Counted from the first letter of the stretch, positions 1 to 6,718 are shown. The stretch: DNA of 12,684 nt from JBBPYC01 sp038200275 (GCA_038200275.1 JBBPYC010000060.1:1-12684); one strand, 5' to 3'. Translations and numbers: made by a program. The notes: generated by a model from the letters alone, not told the origin.

Positions 1-762
1 GCCTGCGCAGGGGTTGCGGCGGCGGGTTTGCCGACGCGGGTCGGTGCAGCCGGCTGGCTGCCCTACGGCCCGGCCGAGGTGCGCGTGCTGCAGCCGCGCA
101 GCTCGGACAGTTTTGCGCGGGCGGTGGCCGAGTTTCTGCCAGCGCCGCCGGCGGGCGGCGCACTCGAGGTGCCTGGCTACAAGCGGATCGGGCCGGCACC
201 AGTTGAGACAATGACTGGCCCGTCAACGCGTTCCGCTCTTAGCACCAAGCCACCCACGGCCTACACGCTGACTGCCGAGCGAAGCGGCGTGCCGGCCTGG
301 CTTCTATTCGGCGTGGCGATGCAGGAGTCGCGTCTCGCCCTTGGCCGCGAAACCATTCCCTATCCGTGGACGCTGTGCGTTCGCGGTGCTGGCGAACGCT
401 ACGCCAGCTACGAAGACACCCTGGCGCGACTGAAGCGCCTGGTTGGTGCCGGCATCACGAACGTCGATTGCGGCGCCATGCAGGTCAACTGGCATTGGCA
501 TCAGGACAAGCTGCGCAGCTTCGAGCTCGCGCTTGATCCTTATCCGAATTTGGCTGTGGGCGCGCGCATCCTGCGCGGCCACTTCGCCGACACCGGCAAT
601 TGGTTCAGCGCGGTCGGGCTTTATCACACTGGCTCGGTGGCGCTGTATGAGCAACGTTCGCGTGCACGGCGCTACGCCAGTGGCGTGTTCGCTCGGCTGC
701 ACCGCTTGGGCGTCGATGTGCCCCGCGCGTGGTCTGCTCCGATCGGAGACCGCAATGCGTGA
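1..762 (+). CDS. Lytic transglycosylase (SLT domain), ICE type, 5' end outside window
   Basis: This is a probable periplasmic peptidoglycan-cleaving lytic transglycosylase that opens the cell wall for the conjugation channel. The frame is open from base 1 and ends at TGA 760-762, so the start lies upstream. The first codons read ACAGVAAAG, which looks like the tail of a signal peptide. The SLT-like domain starts near base 265: GVPAWLLFGVAMQES carries the expected catalytic Glu (codon 325-327), and CGAMQVNW matches the conserved GxMQVN motif. The motif YPNLAVGARIL and a downstream GLYHTGS follow in the usual order. Two Cys (in TLCVRG and in DCGAMQ) could form a disulfide. About 80 residues of Pro/Ala/Gly-rich sequence precede the domain, more than I expect for ICE homologues. 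A TTG at 28 or ATG at 211 could be a start, but neither would leave a signal peptide. The gene overlaps the next by 8 bases. The family call is firm; the N-terminal part is not understood. Confidence 0.85.
   Translation, partial: ACAGVAAAGLPTRVGAAGWLPYGPAEVRVLQPRSSDSFARAVAEFLPAPPAGGALEVPGYKRIGPAPVETMTGPSTRSALSTKPPTAYTLTAERSGVPAWLLFGVAMQESRLALGRETIPYPWTLCVRGAGERYASYEDTLARLKRLVGAGITNVDCGAMQVNWHWHQDKLRSFELALDPYPNLAVGARILRGHFADTGNWFSAVGLYHTGSVALYEQRSRARRYASGVFARLHRLGVDVPRAWSAPIGDRNA
745..748 (+). promoter_or_regulatory. Ribosome binding site for the PFL_4695-family gene
   Basis: GGAG lies six bases before ATG 755. It picks this start over the much longer open frame that runs upstream from about 443. 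The site is inside the 3' end of the transglycosylase gene. Confidence 0.7.
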
Positions 763-1354
763 ACGCCGCTTCATCGTGCAATCTGCAGTTACCAGCCTTA
801 GGTCGAGCGCGCTGCTCTCAGTCGCGCTCGTCTGCACCGCCGCCACGACCGCGACTCAGCCCGACCAGCCGATTGAGTTGACCGTGATTCATGACAGCGG
901 CCATGCGATACCGCTTGCCCCCTACCTTAGCTACCTCACGGCCGGCAGCGGCCAGCCTGGCGTGCTGCCGGACTTCCAGTTTCCGATCCTCGCCCGCATC
1001 ACCGCAGGCGTGCTGACAAAAGAAGACATCGCTGTTTTCGAAGCCCGATGGCTGACCCAGCCGATGTTTGTGTTGGGCGCCGATCAGGCTTCCGCGCTCT
1101 GGCTCAGGCACAACCACGCACGTTTGAGTGGGATGGGCGCCTGGGGCGTCGTGATTGCCGCGCCTGATAAGGCATCGTTCAAAGCCTTGCAGCAATTTGC
1201 TGATGGCATTCCGCTCGCACCGTCGCAAGGTACCTGGCTTGAGGAACGACTCGCCGAGGCCGGCGTGAATGCGTATCCGGTACTGATCGGCACCGATGGC
1301 CGCGCTCGCCAGATCCTGAGTGACGACATGAGCAACGTTGGAGGCCGGCCGTGA
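755..1354 (+). CDS. ICE protein, PFL_4695 family (TIGR03765 / DUF2859)
   Basis: This 199-residue exported protein of the ICE conjugation cluster has no proven biochemical role. ATG 755 is chosen because GGAG precedes it and because it gives a signal peptide: basic MRERR, then a hydrophobic stretch near residues 18-30. The mature part begins near residue 35. Family features are ELTVIHDSGHAIPLAPY (about 41-57), MFVLGADQASALWLRHN (104-120), a GAWGVVIAAPD segment (128-138), and a terminal YPVLIGTDG (174-182). The last resembles the cis-proline loop of thioredoxin folds, but no CxxC redox pair is visible; the only Cys is in the signal peptide. A thioredoxin-like or TrbC-like structural role is inference. 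It overlaps the transglycosylase upstream by 8 bases and traD downstream by 4, which suggests translational coupling. Confidence 0.85.
   Translation: MRERRFIVQSAVTSLRSSALLSVALVCTAATTATQPDQPIELTVIHDSGHAIPLAPYLSYLTAGSGQPGVLPDFQFPILARITAGVLTKEDIAVFEARWLTQPMFVLGADQASALWLRHNHARLSGMGAWGVVIAAPDKASFKALQQFADGIPLAPSQGTWLEERLAEAGVNAYPVLIGTDGRARQILSDDMSNVGGRP
1340..1344 (+). promoter_or_regulatory. Ribosome binding site deciding the GTG start of traD
   Basis: GGAGG lies six bases upstream of GTG 1351. The GTG overlaps the TGA of the preceding gene (GTGA). The strong site supports the unusual GTG start. Confidence 0.75.
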
Positions 1355-3585
1355 AGGGGCATGCCGTTCTCGAAGCACTGTTGCGGCCTCCTGTCGAGCT
1401 GTGGAGCGTCGCGACTGCGTGGGCTGTCGCTGCGGTGGCGCTGCTCGCGCCCTGGTCGCTCATGATGCCGCCGCTGCTCGGATCGGTCGCTGCGGCAATT
1501 GCGGGGCTGTTCGGCGCCGTCCGGCTGGCGCAGGCCTTGCGCATCATTCGCTACCAAAAAGGTCTCAAGTTCTCGCGCGTCACACGCGTGGCGCCGCACA
1601 AGCTGCCGGTGCAACCTGATCTGTTGTACCTGGGTGAGGGCTTCGAGTGGACCCAGCAGCACACCCAGCGCAAGCGCGACGCGCAGCGCAAGGACGCGCA
1701 GGAGTTCGTGCGGCCAAGCCGGCGCGAACTGGCGCTCGGACGTCTCGGTGAACGACTGTCCGGACCGATGCAACGCCTGCTGCTCCTTGGCGGACCGCTC
1801 AATCCGCTGCTGCCTTACGTGGATCTTGGCGGCACCCCGATCCTGCACGGCACGGGTTGTCTGGAAGAGGCACCAGTCAGCCTGCGCCAGTCCGCGCGCA
1901 CCGGCCACCTGCTGGTCAAGGGCACCACCCGGGTCGGTAAAACGCGCTTCCTCGAAATGCTGGCGACCCAGGACATCCATGCCGGTCACGTCACGATCGT
2001 GATCGATCCGAAAGGCGATGCCGACCTGATGCTGCGGTTGTACGCCGAGGCCGAACGCGCGGGACGGCTCGATCAGTTCTACCTGTTTCACCTCGGCTAT
2101 CCGGACATCAGCGCGCGCTACAACGGCATCGGCAACTTCTCGCGCATCACCGAGGTGGCCGCGCGCGCGACCAACGCGCTGCCGTCGGCCGGCAACTCGG
2201 CCGCGTTCAAGGAGTTCTCCTGGCGCTTCACCAACATCGTGGCGCAGGCGCAGGTGGCGCTCGGACGCATTCCGACCTACGACACCCTGCTGCGCGACGT
2301 GACCGGCATCGACCCACTGTTCATGGACTACGCGCAGATGGTGTTCCACGTGCAGGCTGCGAAAGGCAGGCACGTGGACTACCGGGAGCGCCTGGAAACG
2401 CTCGAGTCGCAGGTGCTGGCCAAGAAGGCGCCGGTGCCGCGCAGCCTGTCCGATCGCAGTGCCGACCTGGTCGCGATGTTCCTGTTGATCCGGGAGTCCC
2501 GGATCGAGGACAAGGTGCTGACCGGCATGGCCGCTGCCGTGAGCTACGAGCGCTCCTTCTACGAAAAAATCGTTGCCTCGCTCGGGCCCTTCCTGGAGAA
2601 GCTGACTTCGGGCGCCGTCGGCAAGTTGATCAGCCCCGACTACTTCGATCCAGACGACGACCGGCCGATCTTCGACTGGATGACTGTGATCCGGCAAGGC
2701 GGCATCGTCTACGCAGGCCTGGATGCGTTGTCGGACTCGGTCGTCTCTTCGGCGGTCGGCAACTCCATGCTGGCCGACCTGGTGTCGGTCGGCGGCAAGC
2801 TCTACAAGAGCGGTGTCGATCCGCACCGGGAGGACGGCAAGCTGGTGCTGCCGACGGTGTGCTGCCACTTCGACGAGGTCAACGAAATCTGCGGGCCCGA
2901 GTTCGTGCCGATGGTCAACAAGCTGGGCGGATCCGGGTTTCGGATCACGGCTTACACGCAGTCGATTTTTGACCTGGAGGCCAAGGTTGGCGACAAGGCC
3001 AAGGCGGGCCAGATCCTGGACAACTTCAATCACCTGGTGATGTTCCGGGTGCGCTCGACCGCGACTGCAAAGCTGCTGGCCGATCAGGTGCCGGAAGTCG
3101 ACGTGCTGCACCTGACGCCGATGTCCGGGGTCACGGATACCGCCGCGCAGGGCACAGGTGTGGACTTCACGAGTCGCAACGACGACATCGTGACCACCAC
3201 CAAGGTGCCGATGATCGAAGCGGCGGACATTCTCGAGCTGCCGCAGGGGCAGGCCTTCGCGCTGCTCGAAGGCAACCGGCGCTTCAAGATTCGGGTGCCG
3301 CTGCCGGATACGACGGGTGACCCGTTCGTGCCCGAGTCGCTGCGCAAGGTCGCGCTGGACATGAAGCAGCGCTACCGCACGAGCGAGAAGTGGGCGGCAC
3401 AGACCGACTGGCTCGGACTCCATCCGCTGGGCGGGAATGCATCCGGCCTGATCGACACCACGCTCGCAGCGGCGCCCACCAGCGCCGAGGCAGACGATGA
3501 CCTCGAGCGTGAAGCGTCGGACCACGACGACGCGACACTGGCCGACACCGCGGTGCTCGGCAACGTGATGGGGCACAGCTTGTGA
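1351..3585 (+). CDS. traD: TraD-type conjugative coupling ATPase (SXT/TOL subfamily, TIGR03743)
   Basis: This is a type IV coupling protein: an inner-membrane hexameric ATPase that would receive the relaxase-DNA complex and feed it into the secretion channel. It has 744 residues from GTG 1351. Two membrane helices occupy about residues 18-40 and 42-62. A Walker A motif GTTRVGKT spans 191-198 (bases 1921-1944). The coupling-protein signature IDPKGD is at 218-223. Walker B is VCCHFDE with D508 and E509. A later segment, FRITAYTQSIFDLE near 530-545, fits the sensor/arginine-finger region of this fold. The last 35 residues (710-744) are acidic (for example EADDDLERE), a tail that may contact relaxosome proteins. 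The gene overlaps both neighbours by 4 bases (GTGA). It has the length expected for a full-length protein. The product call is very secure; the role of the tail is inference. Confidence 0.96.
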   Translation: MKGHAVLEALLRPPVELWSVATAWAVAAVALLAPWSLMMPPLLGSVAAAIAGLFGAVRLAQALRIIRYQKGLKFSRVTRVAPHKLPVQPDLLYLGEGFEWTQQHTQRKRDAQRKDAQEFVRPSRRELALGRLGERLSGPMQRLLLLGGPLNPLLPYVDLGGTPILHGTGCLEEAPVSLRQSARTGHLLVKGTTRVGKTRFLEMLATQDIHAGHVTIVIDPKGDADLMLRLYAEAERAGRLDQFYLFHLGYPDISARYNGIGNFSRITEVAARATNALPSAGNSAAFKEFSWRFTNIVAQAQVALGRIPTYDTLLRDVTGIDPLFMDYAQMVFHVQAAKGRHVDYRERLETLESQVLAKKAPVPRSLSDRSADLVAMFLLIRESRIEDKVLTGMAAAVSYERSFYEKIVASLGPFLEKLTSGAVGKLISPDYFDPDDDRPIFDWMTVIRQGGIVYAGLDALSDSVVSSAVGNSMLADLVSVGGKLYKSGVDPHREDGKLVLPTVCCHFDEVNEICGPEFVPMVNKLGGSGFRITAYTQSIFDLEAKVGDKAKAGQILDNFNHLVMFRVRSTATAKLLADQVPEVDVLHLTPMSGVTDTAAQGTGVDFTSRNDDIVTTTKVPMIEAADILELPQGQAFALLEGNRRFKIRVPLPDTTGDPFVPESLRKVALDMKQRYRTSEKWAAQTDWLGLHPLGGNASGLIDTTLAAAPTSAEADDDLEREASDHDDATLADTAVLGNVMGHSL
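2487..2505. repeat. Perfect 19-base inverted repeat inside traD
   Basis: GATCCGGGA (2487-2495) and TCCCGGATC (2497-2505) are exact reverse complements around one central G. The element sits within traD codons for LIRESRIE. It may be a chance product of GC-rich coding sequence, a protein-binding dyad or an mRNA feature. Nothing around it points to a promoter. Confidence 0.6.
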
Positions 3586-4355
3586 GCACCCTTGCCGCTC
3601 ACGCGCCAATCCGGCCGCATACGCGCGGGCCGCTCGAACTGGTGGTCGAGATCGTGCTCGGCCTGATGTTCGTCGCGCTGTTCGCCTGGTTCATCGGCCT
3701 TGCGATCGAGATCGGCGGCAGCTTCACGATCTGGAAGCACAAAGGGGTTGCGCACGCGCAGACGCTGGTGCAGCAGGACCTGCGTTACATCGCAGCAGCG
3801 CCGCGCAGCCTGCTGATCGAGGACACCGTCGGCTTCTCACAGCAGTTGCTCGATTGGGTCGAGGCGCCCTACCGGCGCCTGGGGGTCATCAACTGGTACT
3901 TGCGTCATCACGACCACAACGGTGCTGCGACCCCGCCTGTGGCCAACGCTGGCGCCGGCATCGAGCAACTGTCGCGCGGGCTGGGCCGCGCAACGACGGC
4001 CGTCAGCGGCACGTTAAGCCGCTGGCTGGTGCTGTCGATGTTTGTCGCCCAGGACGTGCTGCTCAGGCTTTCCGTGGCGCTGTTCGCGCTGCCCGCGTTC
4101 GTGCTCGCTTGCTTGGTCGGAACGGTCGATGGTCTGGTGCGGCGCGATCTCCGGCGCTGGGGCGGTGGTCGCGAAAGCTCGTTCGTCTATCACCACGCCA
4201 AGCGCTACACGGTCTGGTCGTTGACCGGTGGCTTCGCGCTCTATTTGAGTTGGCCGTTTGGCGGCTTCAATCCCGCCTACATGGTGCTGGTGTTCACCGT
4301 GCTGGTGGCTGCGACCTTGTCGACCACCGTCGCGGCCTTCAAGAAATACGTCTGA
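3582..4355 (+). CDS. ICE membrane protein, PFL_4697 family (TIGR03747 / DUF4400)
   Basis: This is a 257-residue integral inner-membrane protein of the conjugation cluster, always found next to traD in this ICE group; its function is unknown. Predicted helices are at about 19-43, 149-182 (one long or two short helices), 210-224 and 231-251. A soluble region of roughly 100 residues lies between the first and second helices, with family-like elements FTIWKHKG (48-55) and DTVGFSQQLLDWVEAPYRRLG (81-101). The start is GTG 3582, overlapping the traD stop as GTGA. Only a weak GATGGGG site lies upstream, so translation probably depends on coupling to traD. A later start at ATG 3666 would remove part of the first helix. 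The ending KKYV places a basic tail after the last helix. The position suggests a partner or chaperone of TraD, which is inference. Confidence 0.88.
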   Translation: MSTLAAHAPIRPHTRGPLELVVEIVLGLMFVALFAWFIGLAIEIGGSFTIWKHKGVAHAQTLVQQDLRYIAAAPRSLLIEDTVGFSQQLLDWVEAPYRRLGVINWYLRHHDHNGAATPPVANAGAGIEQLSRGLGRATTAVSGTLSRWLVLSMFVAQDVLLRLSVALFALPAFVLACLVGTVDGLVRRDLRRWGGGRESSFVYHHAKRYTVWSLTGGFALYLSWPFGGFNPAYMVLVFTVLVAATLSTTVAAFKKYV

Positions 4356-4359
4356 CTGC

Positions 4360-4364
4360 AGGAG
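4360..4364 (+). promoter_or_regulatory. Ribosome binding site for the RAQPRD-family gene
   Basis: AGGAG lies six bases before ATG 4371. It fixes that start, although it gives an unusually long basic region ahead of the signal-peptide core. Confidence 0.7.
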
Positions 4365-4370
4365 CAACGC

Positions 4371-4727
4371 ATGCGCACGCCCTCTTTGTTCCCACAGACT
4401 GCGCCGCGCCGTTTGGGTGCAACGACGCCGGGCGCCCGCGCGCGCCGCGCCTGGCTGCTCGCGCTGTTGGCCAGCGCGGCCGCAGTCGCCCATGCCGACG
4501 ACGAGACCGAGCGCGAAATGCTCGCGCGGATTGCAGCCGAGTTGCAGCAGGTGCAGGCGATGGTGACCGAAGCCGCGCGCAGTGCGCCACCGACAGCACG
4601 CATCAAGTTTCGCTACGACTGGCTGCAGCGCGACCTACAGATGCTGCGCGACGGCGTGCAGCAGCACGTGGATGCGCCGCGCCAGCCACGCCTGGTGCCG
4701 CCGCTGCGCGGCGACTACCGGAACTGA
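4371..4727 (+). CDS. RAQPRD-family exported ICE protein (TIGR01690)
   Basis: This is a small 118-residue periplasmic protein of the conjugation locus with no known activity. A long basic N-region of about 26 residues precedes a hydrophobic core (28-40), with likely cleavage after AHA (about 42). The mature part starts with a helical segment rich in Glu and Gln (ETEREMLARIAAELQQVQAM). Then come FRYDWLQRDLQMLRDGVQ (80-97), which matches the family's FxYxxLxxDLxxIRxGI pattern, and a closing PLRGDY (111-116). The motif that names the family is degenerate: PRQPRL (103-108) stands where RAQPRD is normal. It starts 15 bases after the PFL_4697 gene. I assign the family from the combined pattern and the position immediately before the PFL_4701-family gene. 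The role is inferred to be an envelope accessory. Confidence 0.85.
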   Translation: MRTPSLFPQTAPRRLGATTPGARARRAWLLALLASAAAVAHADDETEREMLARIAAELQQVQAMVTEAARSAPPTARIKFRYDWLQRDLQMLRDGVQQHVDAPRQPRLVPPLRGDYRN

Positions 4728-4737
4728 AATCGAGCGA

Positions 4738-4989
4738 ATGGCACACGCCCGCATGAACAGCGAAATGGCAACCGGCTTCACGGCCGGCTCAGGGGTCGAT
4801 CCGCAGCTGATCAAGGTCATGGTGATGACCATCGCCAGCGGCGTGATCCTGCTGGTGTTCGCCTGGTTCGTGTTGCAGCTGATGGTTGCCTACAAAGACG
4901 AACGCCTCAAGGCTGCGGAGGCTTTCTGGGGGGCGCTGAAGGCAACGGTCATCTTGATCGTGCTGTTCACTTTCCTCGCCCTGCTTTGA
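4738..4989 (+). CDS. ICE protein, PFL_4701 family (TIGR03758 / DUF3262)
   Basis: This is a small two-helix membrane protein, 83 residues from ATG 4738. The family hallmark FTAGSGVDPQL comes just before the first helix (about 28-51). A charged loop, AYKDERLKA, connects to the second helix (67-83), and the protein ends at the membrane (FTFLALL). The start is uncertain: ATG 4738, 4753 and 4765 are all in frame, and none has a strong ribosome binding site. The later ones give 78 or 74 residues, also within family size. The gene lies 10 bases after the RAQPRD gene and 37 bases before the PFL_4702 gene. In the family it always accompanies the small membrane proteins of the T4SS. It may be an inner-membrane pilus-assembly component like TraL/VirB3, but that is a guess from size and topology. 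Confidence 0.82.
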   Translation: MAHARMNSEMATGFTAGSGVDPQLIKVMVMTIASGVILLVFAWFVLQLMVAYKDERLKAAEAFWGALKATVILIVLFTFLALL

Positions 4990-5013
4990 ACAAGCGCAGC
5001 CAAATTTACTTCG

Positions 5014-5019
5014 AAGGAG
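5014..5019 (+). promoter_or_regulatory. Strong ribosome binding site for the pilin-like gene
   Basis: AAGGAG is seven bases before ATG 5027 and is among the best-matched sites in the window. The surrounding 37-base gap is AT-richer than its flanks, which would keep the mRNA open. This fits high expression of the downstream gene. Confidence 0.8.
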
Positions 5020-5026
5020 TTTGCAA

Positions 5027-5431
5027 ATGAATCAGCGTCTCGAACACTTGCGGGCCTGGGCCCGGCGCGCCGATCGCGGCGCGCGGACTTTGATGTTGGC
5101 ACCGGCGGTCATGCTTTTGAGCAGTGCGGCCTGGGCCGAACTGCCAACCATGCCAACGCCGTCCGGTGGCGGCATCGGCGGCGCCACGCCCGCCCAGGGC
5201 GACTGGCTCGGCACGATGGGCGCGTGGTTCAAAGCAGGCATCACGATCCTCGCGCTGATCCTGGTCGCGCTGGGTTTCATCTACGTGATCATGGGCGCAC
5301 TGGGCAAATGGCGCGCGTACTCGATGGGCCGGGCCGAGATGGCCGACCTGAAGGAGTACTTCATCATGGGTTCGGTGCTGGCGGTGTTCCTGGTGCTGAT
5401 CGCCACCTACGCACTGTCCACGCTAACCTGA
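5027..5431 (+). CDS. ICE membrane protein, PFL_4702 family (TIGR03745 / DUF2976), pilin candidate
   Basis: This is a 134-residue exported membrane protein. The signal peptide has a basic front (residues 1-20), a hydrophobic core (22-34) and a likely AWA cleavage site after 37. The mature chain opens with the family-typical LPTMPTPSGGG and a Gly-rich stretch, then GDWLGTMGAWFKAG. Two hydrophobic helices (about 71-92 and 111-131) flank a short polar loop KWRAYSMGRAEMADLKE. A small, secreted, Gly-rich, two-helix protein near the centre of a T4SS cluster matches the architecture of VirB2/TraA pilins; assignment as the pilus subunit is inference. ATG 5027 is chosen because AAGGAG precedes it. A GC-rich hairpin (5065-5084) lies near the start of the coding region. 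Confidence 0.88.
   Translation: MNQRLEHLRAWARRADRGARTLMLAPAVMLLSSAAWAELPTMPTPSGGGIGGATPAQGDWLGTMGAWFKAGITILALILVALGFIYVIMGALGKWRAYSMGRAEMADLKEYFIMGSVLAVFLVLIATYALSTLT
5065..5084 (+). repeat. GC-rich inverted repeat early in the pilin-like gene
   Basis: GCGCGCC (5065-5071) and GGCGCGC (5078-5084) are exact reverse complements with a six-base loop. In mRNA this would be a 7-bp all-G/C hairpin starting 38 bases after the start of the ATG. It is not followed by a U tract, so it is not a terminator. It may be incidental to the Arg/Ala codons. Confidence 0.5.
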
Positions 5432-5471
5432 CGCGCGGCGTTGGCAACCGATCTTCGCGACAGCCCCAAGC

Positions 5472-5930
5472 ATGGACCCGCAACACGGCCTGGCCGACGC
5501 ATCGGAATCGGCGCGTGCCCGAGCGCCGGTGACCGATCGTGTGAACGTCGAGCCCTCGATCCTGAACGGTATGACGTTTACCGAGGCGAAGGTCATTGCC
5601 GGCTTGTCGCTCGCACTGTTTTTTGCGATCGGGGGGCTGATTTTTGCGGTGACGCGGGTCTGGCAGGCGCTGTTGTTGTTGGCGGTGTTCGGGCCGGCCA
5701 CGGTGCTGTGGTTCAGTTCGACCTACTTGCAGCGCATCAAGCGCGGTCGACCCGATGGCTACTACTCGCAGGCGATTCACCTGTGGCTGTCCGAGCACAG
5801 CCTGGCCAAGCCGCAATTCATCCGGCATCACGGGCACTGGGATCTGGGGCGCACGCTCGACTTCTCGCTGGTGAGTCCGTTTCGACCGTCGGCGGACGAT
5901 GCCGATCACAGCGGCACCTCGCAACACTGA
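5472..5930 (+). CDS. Conjugative transfer region protein, TIGR03750 family (DUF3487)
   Basis: This is a 152-residue inner-membrane protein. A polar N-terminal segment contains DRVNVEPSILNGMTFTE (22-38), matching the family start (LNREPxxFxGxTxxE). Two membrane helices follow (about 41-60 and 64-83). The cytoplasmic family signature RIKRGRPDGYY (88-98) comes next, then HLWLSE and IRHHGHWDLGR (117-127), and a variable acidic tail. The signature and the two-helix-plus-basic-loop topology make the family call firm. Its function is not established; size and position suggest a counterpart of VirB3/TraL. No clear ribosome binding site precedes ATG 5472. A GTG at 5541 would cut into the conserved region, so 5472 is kept. 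The gene follows the pilin candidate after 40 bases, the largest gap in the cluster. Confidence 0.87.
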   Translation: MDPQHGLADASESARARAPVTDRVNVEPSILNGMTFTEAKVIAGLSLALFFAIGGLIFAVTRVWQALLLLAVFGPATVLWFSSTYLQRIKRGRPDGYYSQAIHLWLSEHSLAKPQFIRHHGHWDLGRTLDFSLVSPFRPSADDADHSGTSQH

Positions 5931-5936
5931 GTCGCA

Positions 5937-6713
5937 ATGAACGGTTCTGACCAATACATTGACGCACTGGCATCCGAGCGCCGGCACAACGGCTTCCTGC
6001 GCTGGCTGATCGTCGGCGTCATGGCGTTCGGCGCAATCGGCCTATGGTTCACGAACCAGCTGCCCAAGAACATCGATCTGCACATCGCGCCGGACATCAA
6101 GGCCGGCGACACGGTGCGAGTCGTGGGGGGCGAGTCGCAGGTGCCTCCGGTCAACGTCTACGGCTTCGCCTACTACATCTGGCAGCAGATCAACCGGTGG
6201 CAGGCCGATGGCTCCAAGGACTACGGCCAGCAGATCTACACCTTCCAGAGCTACCTCACGCCGGGCTGCCAGGCGCAGCTGACCGCCGACATGGACAACC
6301 GTTACAAGGCCGGCGAGCTGCGCCTGCGTACGCGGCATATCTCGGAGATTCCCGGGTTCGCGTTCGCGAGCAACCGCGTGATCGCCGACGGCACCACAGC
6401 CTGGACCGTGCTGCTGGACATGCAGGTGATGGAGAGCTATCGCGGCCAGCCCGTCAAGGACACGTTCGTGCGTTATCCGCTGCGCGTGGTGCGCTTCGAC
6501 GTCGACCGGGAGCGCAACCCGTGGCGGCTCGCGCTCGATTGCTACGGGTCGCTGCGTCCTGAGCGGCTCGATGAGAACGAGTTGCGCGCTGCACGCGCCA
6601 AGACCGTGGCACCCACCGGGCGGCCGTTGCCGAGTGGGATCGAGCCGTCCGCGCTGCCAAGCGCTGCTCCGCTCGGCCCAAACGACACCGGACCACTGCA
6701 GCCGCAACCTTGA
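5937..6713 (+). CDS. ICE protein, PFL_4703 family (TIGR03746 / DUF2895), VirB8/TraE-like
   Basis: This is a 258-residue bitopic inner-membrane protein. A short cytoplasmic N-terminus (SDQYIDALASERRHNGFLRW) precedes one membrane helix (about 22-40), followed by a periplasmic domain. Family elements are LPKNIDLHIAPDIKAGDT (42-59), VYGFAYYIWQQINRW (74-88), QSYLTPGCQAQL (104-115) and NPWRLALDCYG (194-204). Two periplasmic Cys (111 and 202) could pair. The C-terminal tail from about 226 is Pro-rich (GRPLPSGIEPSALPSAAPLG). The topology of one helix then a periplasmic globular domain resembles VirB8 and TraE scaffold proteins, which nucleate the inner-membrane complex. That functional link is inference. 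It starts six bases after the TIGR03750 gene, with only a weak GAG upstream, and its stop abuts the next gene's ribosome binding site. Confidence 0.88.
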   Translation: MNGSDQYIDALASERRHNGFLRWLIVGVMAFGAIGLWFTNQLPKNIDLHIAPDIKAGDTVRVVGGESQVPPVNVYGFAYYIWQQINRWQADGSKDYGQQIYTFQSYLTPGCQAQLTADMDNRYKAGELRLRTRHISEIPGFAFASNRVIADGTTAWTVLLDMQVMESYRGQPVKDTFVRYPLRVVRFDVDRERNPWRLALDCYGSLRPERLDENELRAARAKTVAPTGRPLPSGIEPSALPSAAPLGPNDTGPLQPQP

Positions 6714-6718
6714 TGGAG
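6714..6718 (+). promoter_or_regulatory. Ribosome binding site deciding the start of the PFL_4704-family gene
   Basis: TGGAG sits six bases before ATG 6725 and directly after the TGA of the preceding gene. An in-frame ATG at 6713 overlaps that stop but lacks a site, so 6725 is preferred. It also gives a cleaner signal peptide. Confidence 0.7.

Noticed and set aside
443..754. Upstream extension of the PFL_4695 gene to an earlier start
   Set aside because: This part overlaps the SLT domain in another frame and has shadow-like composition. ATG 755 has a ribosome binding site and a signal peptide.
1084..3609. An 841-codon open frame on the minus strand covering all of traD
   Set aside because: It is the antisense shadow of a GC-rich gene. 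Its sequence is His/Arg/Gln-rich with no domain, and the + strand carries an unmistakable TraD.
3854..4756. A 300-codon + strand open frame in another frame
   Set aside because: It is Arg/Ala-rich and overlaps PFL_4697 and RAQPRD genes that have clear family features.
5432..5471. Possible promoter or terminator in the largest intergenic gap
   Set aside because: The 40 bases show no convincing -35/-10 pair and no hairpin followed by a U run.
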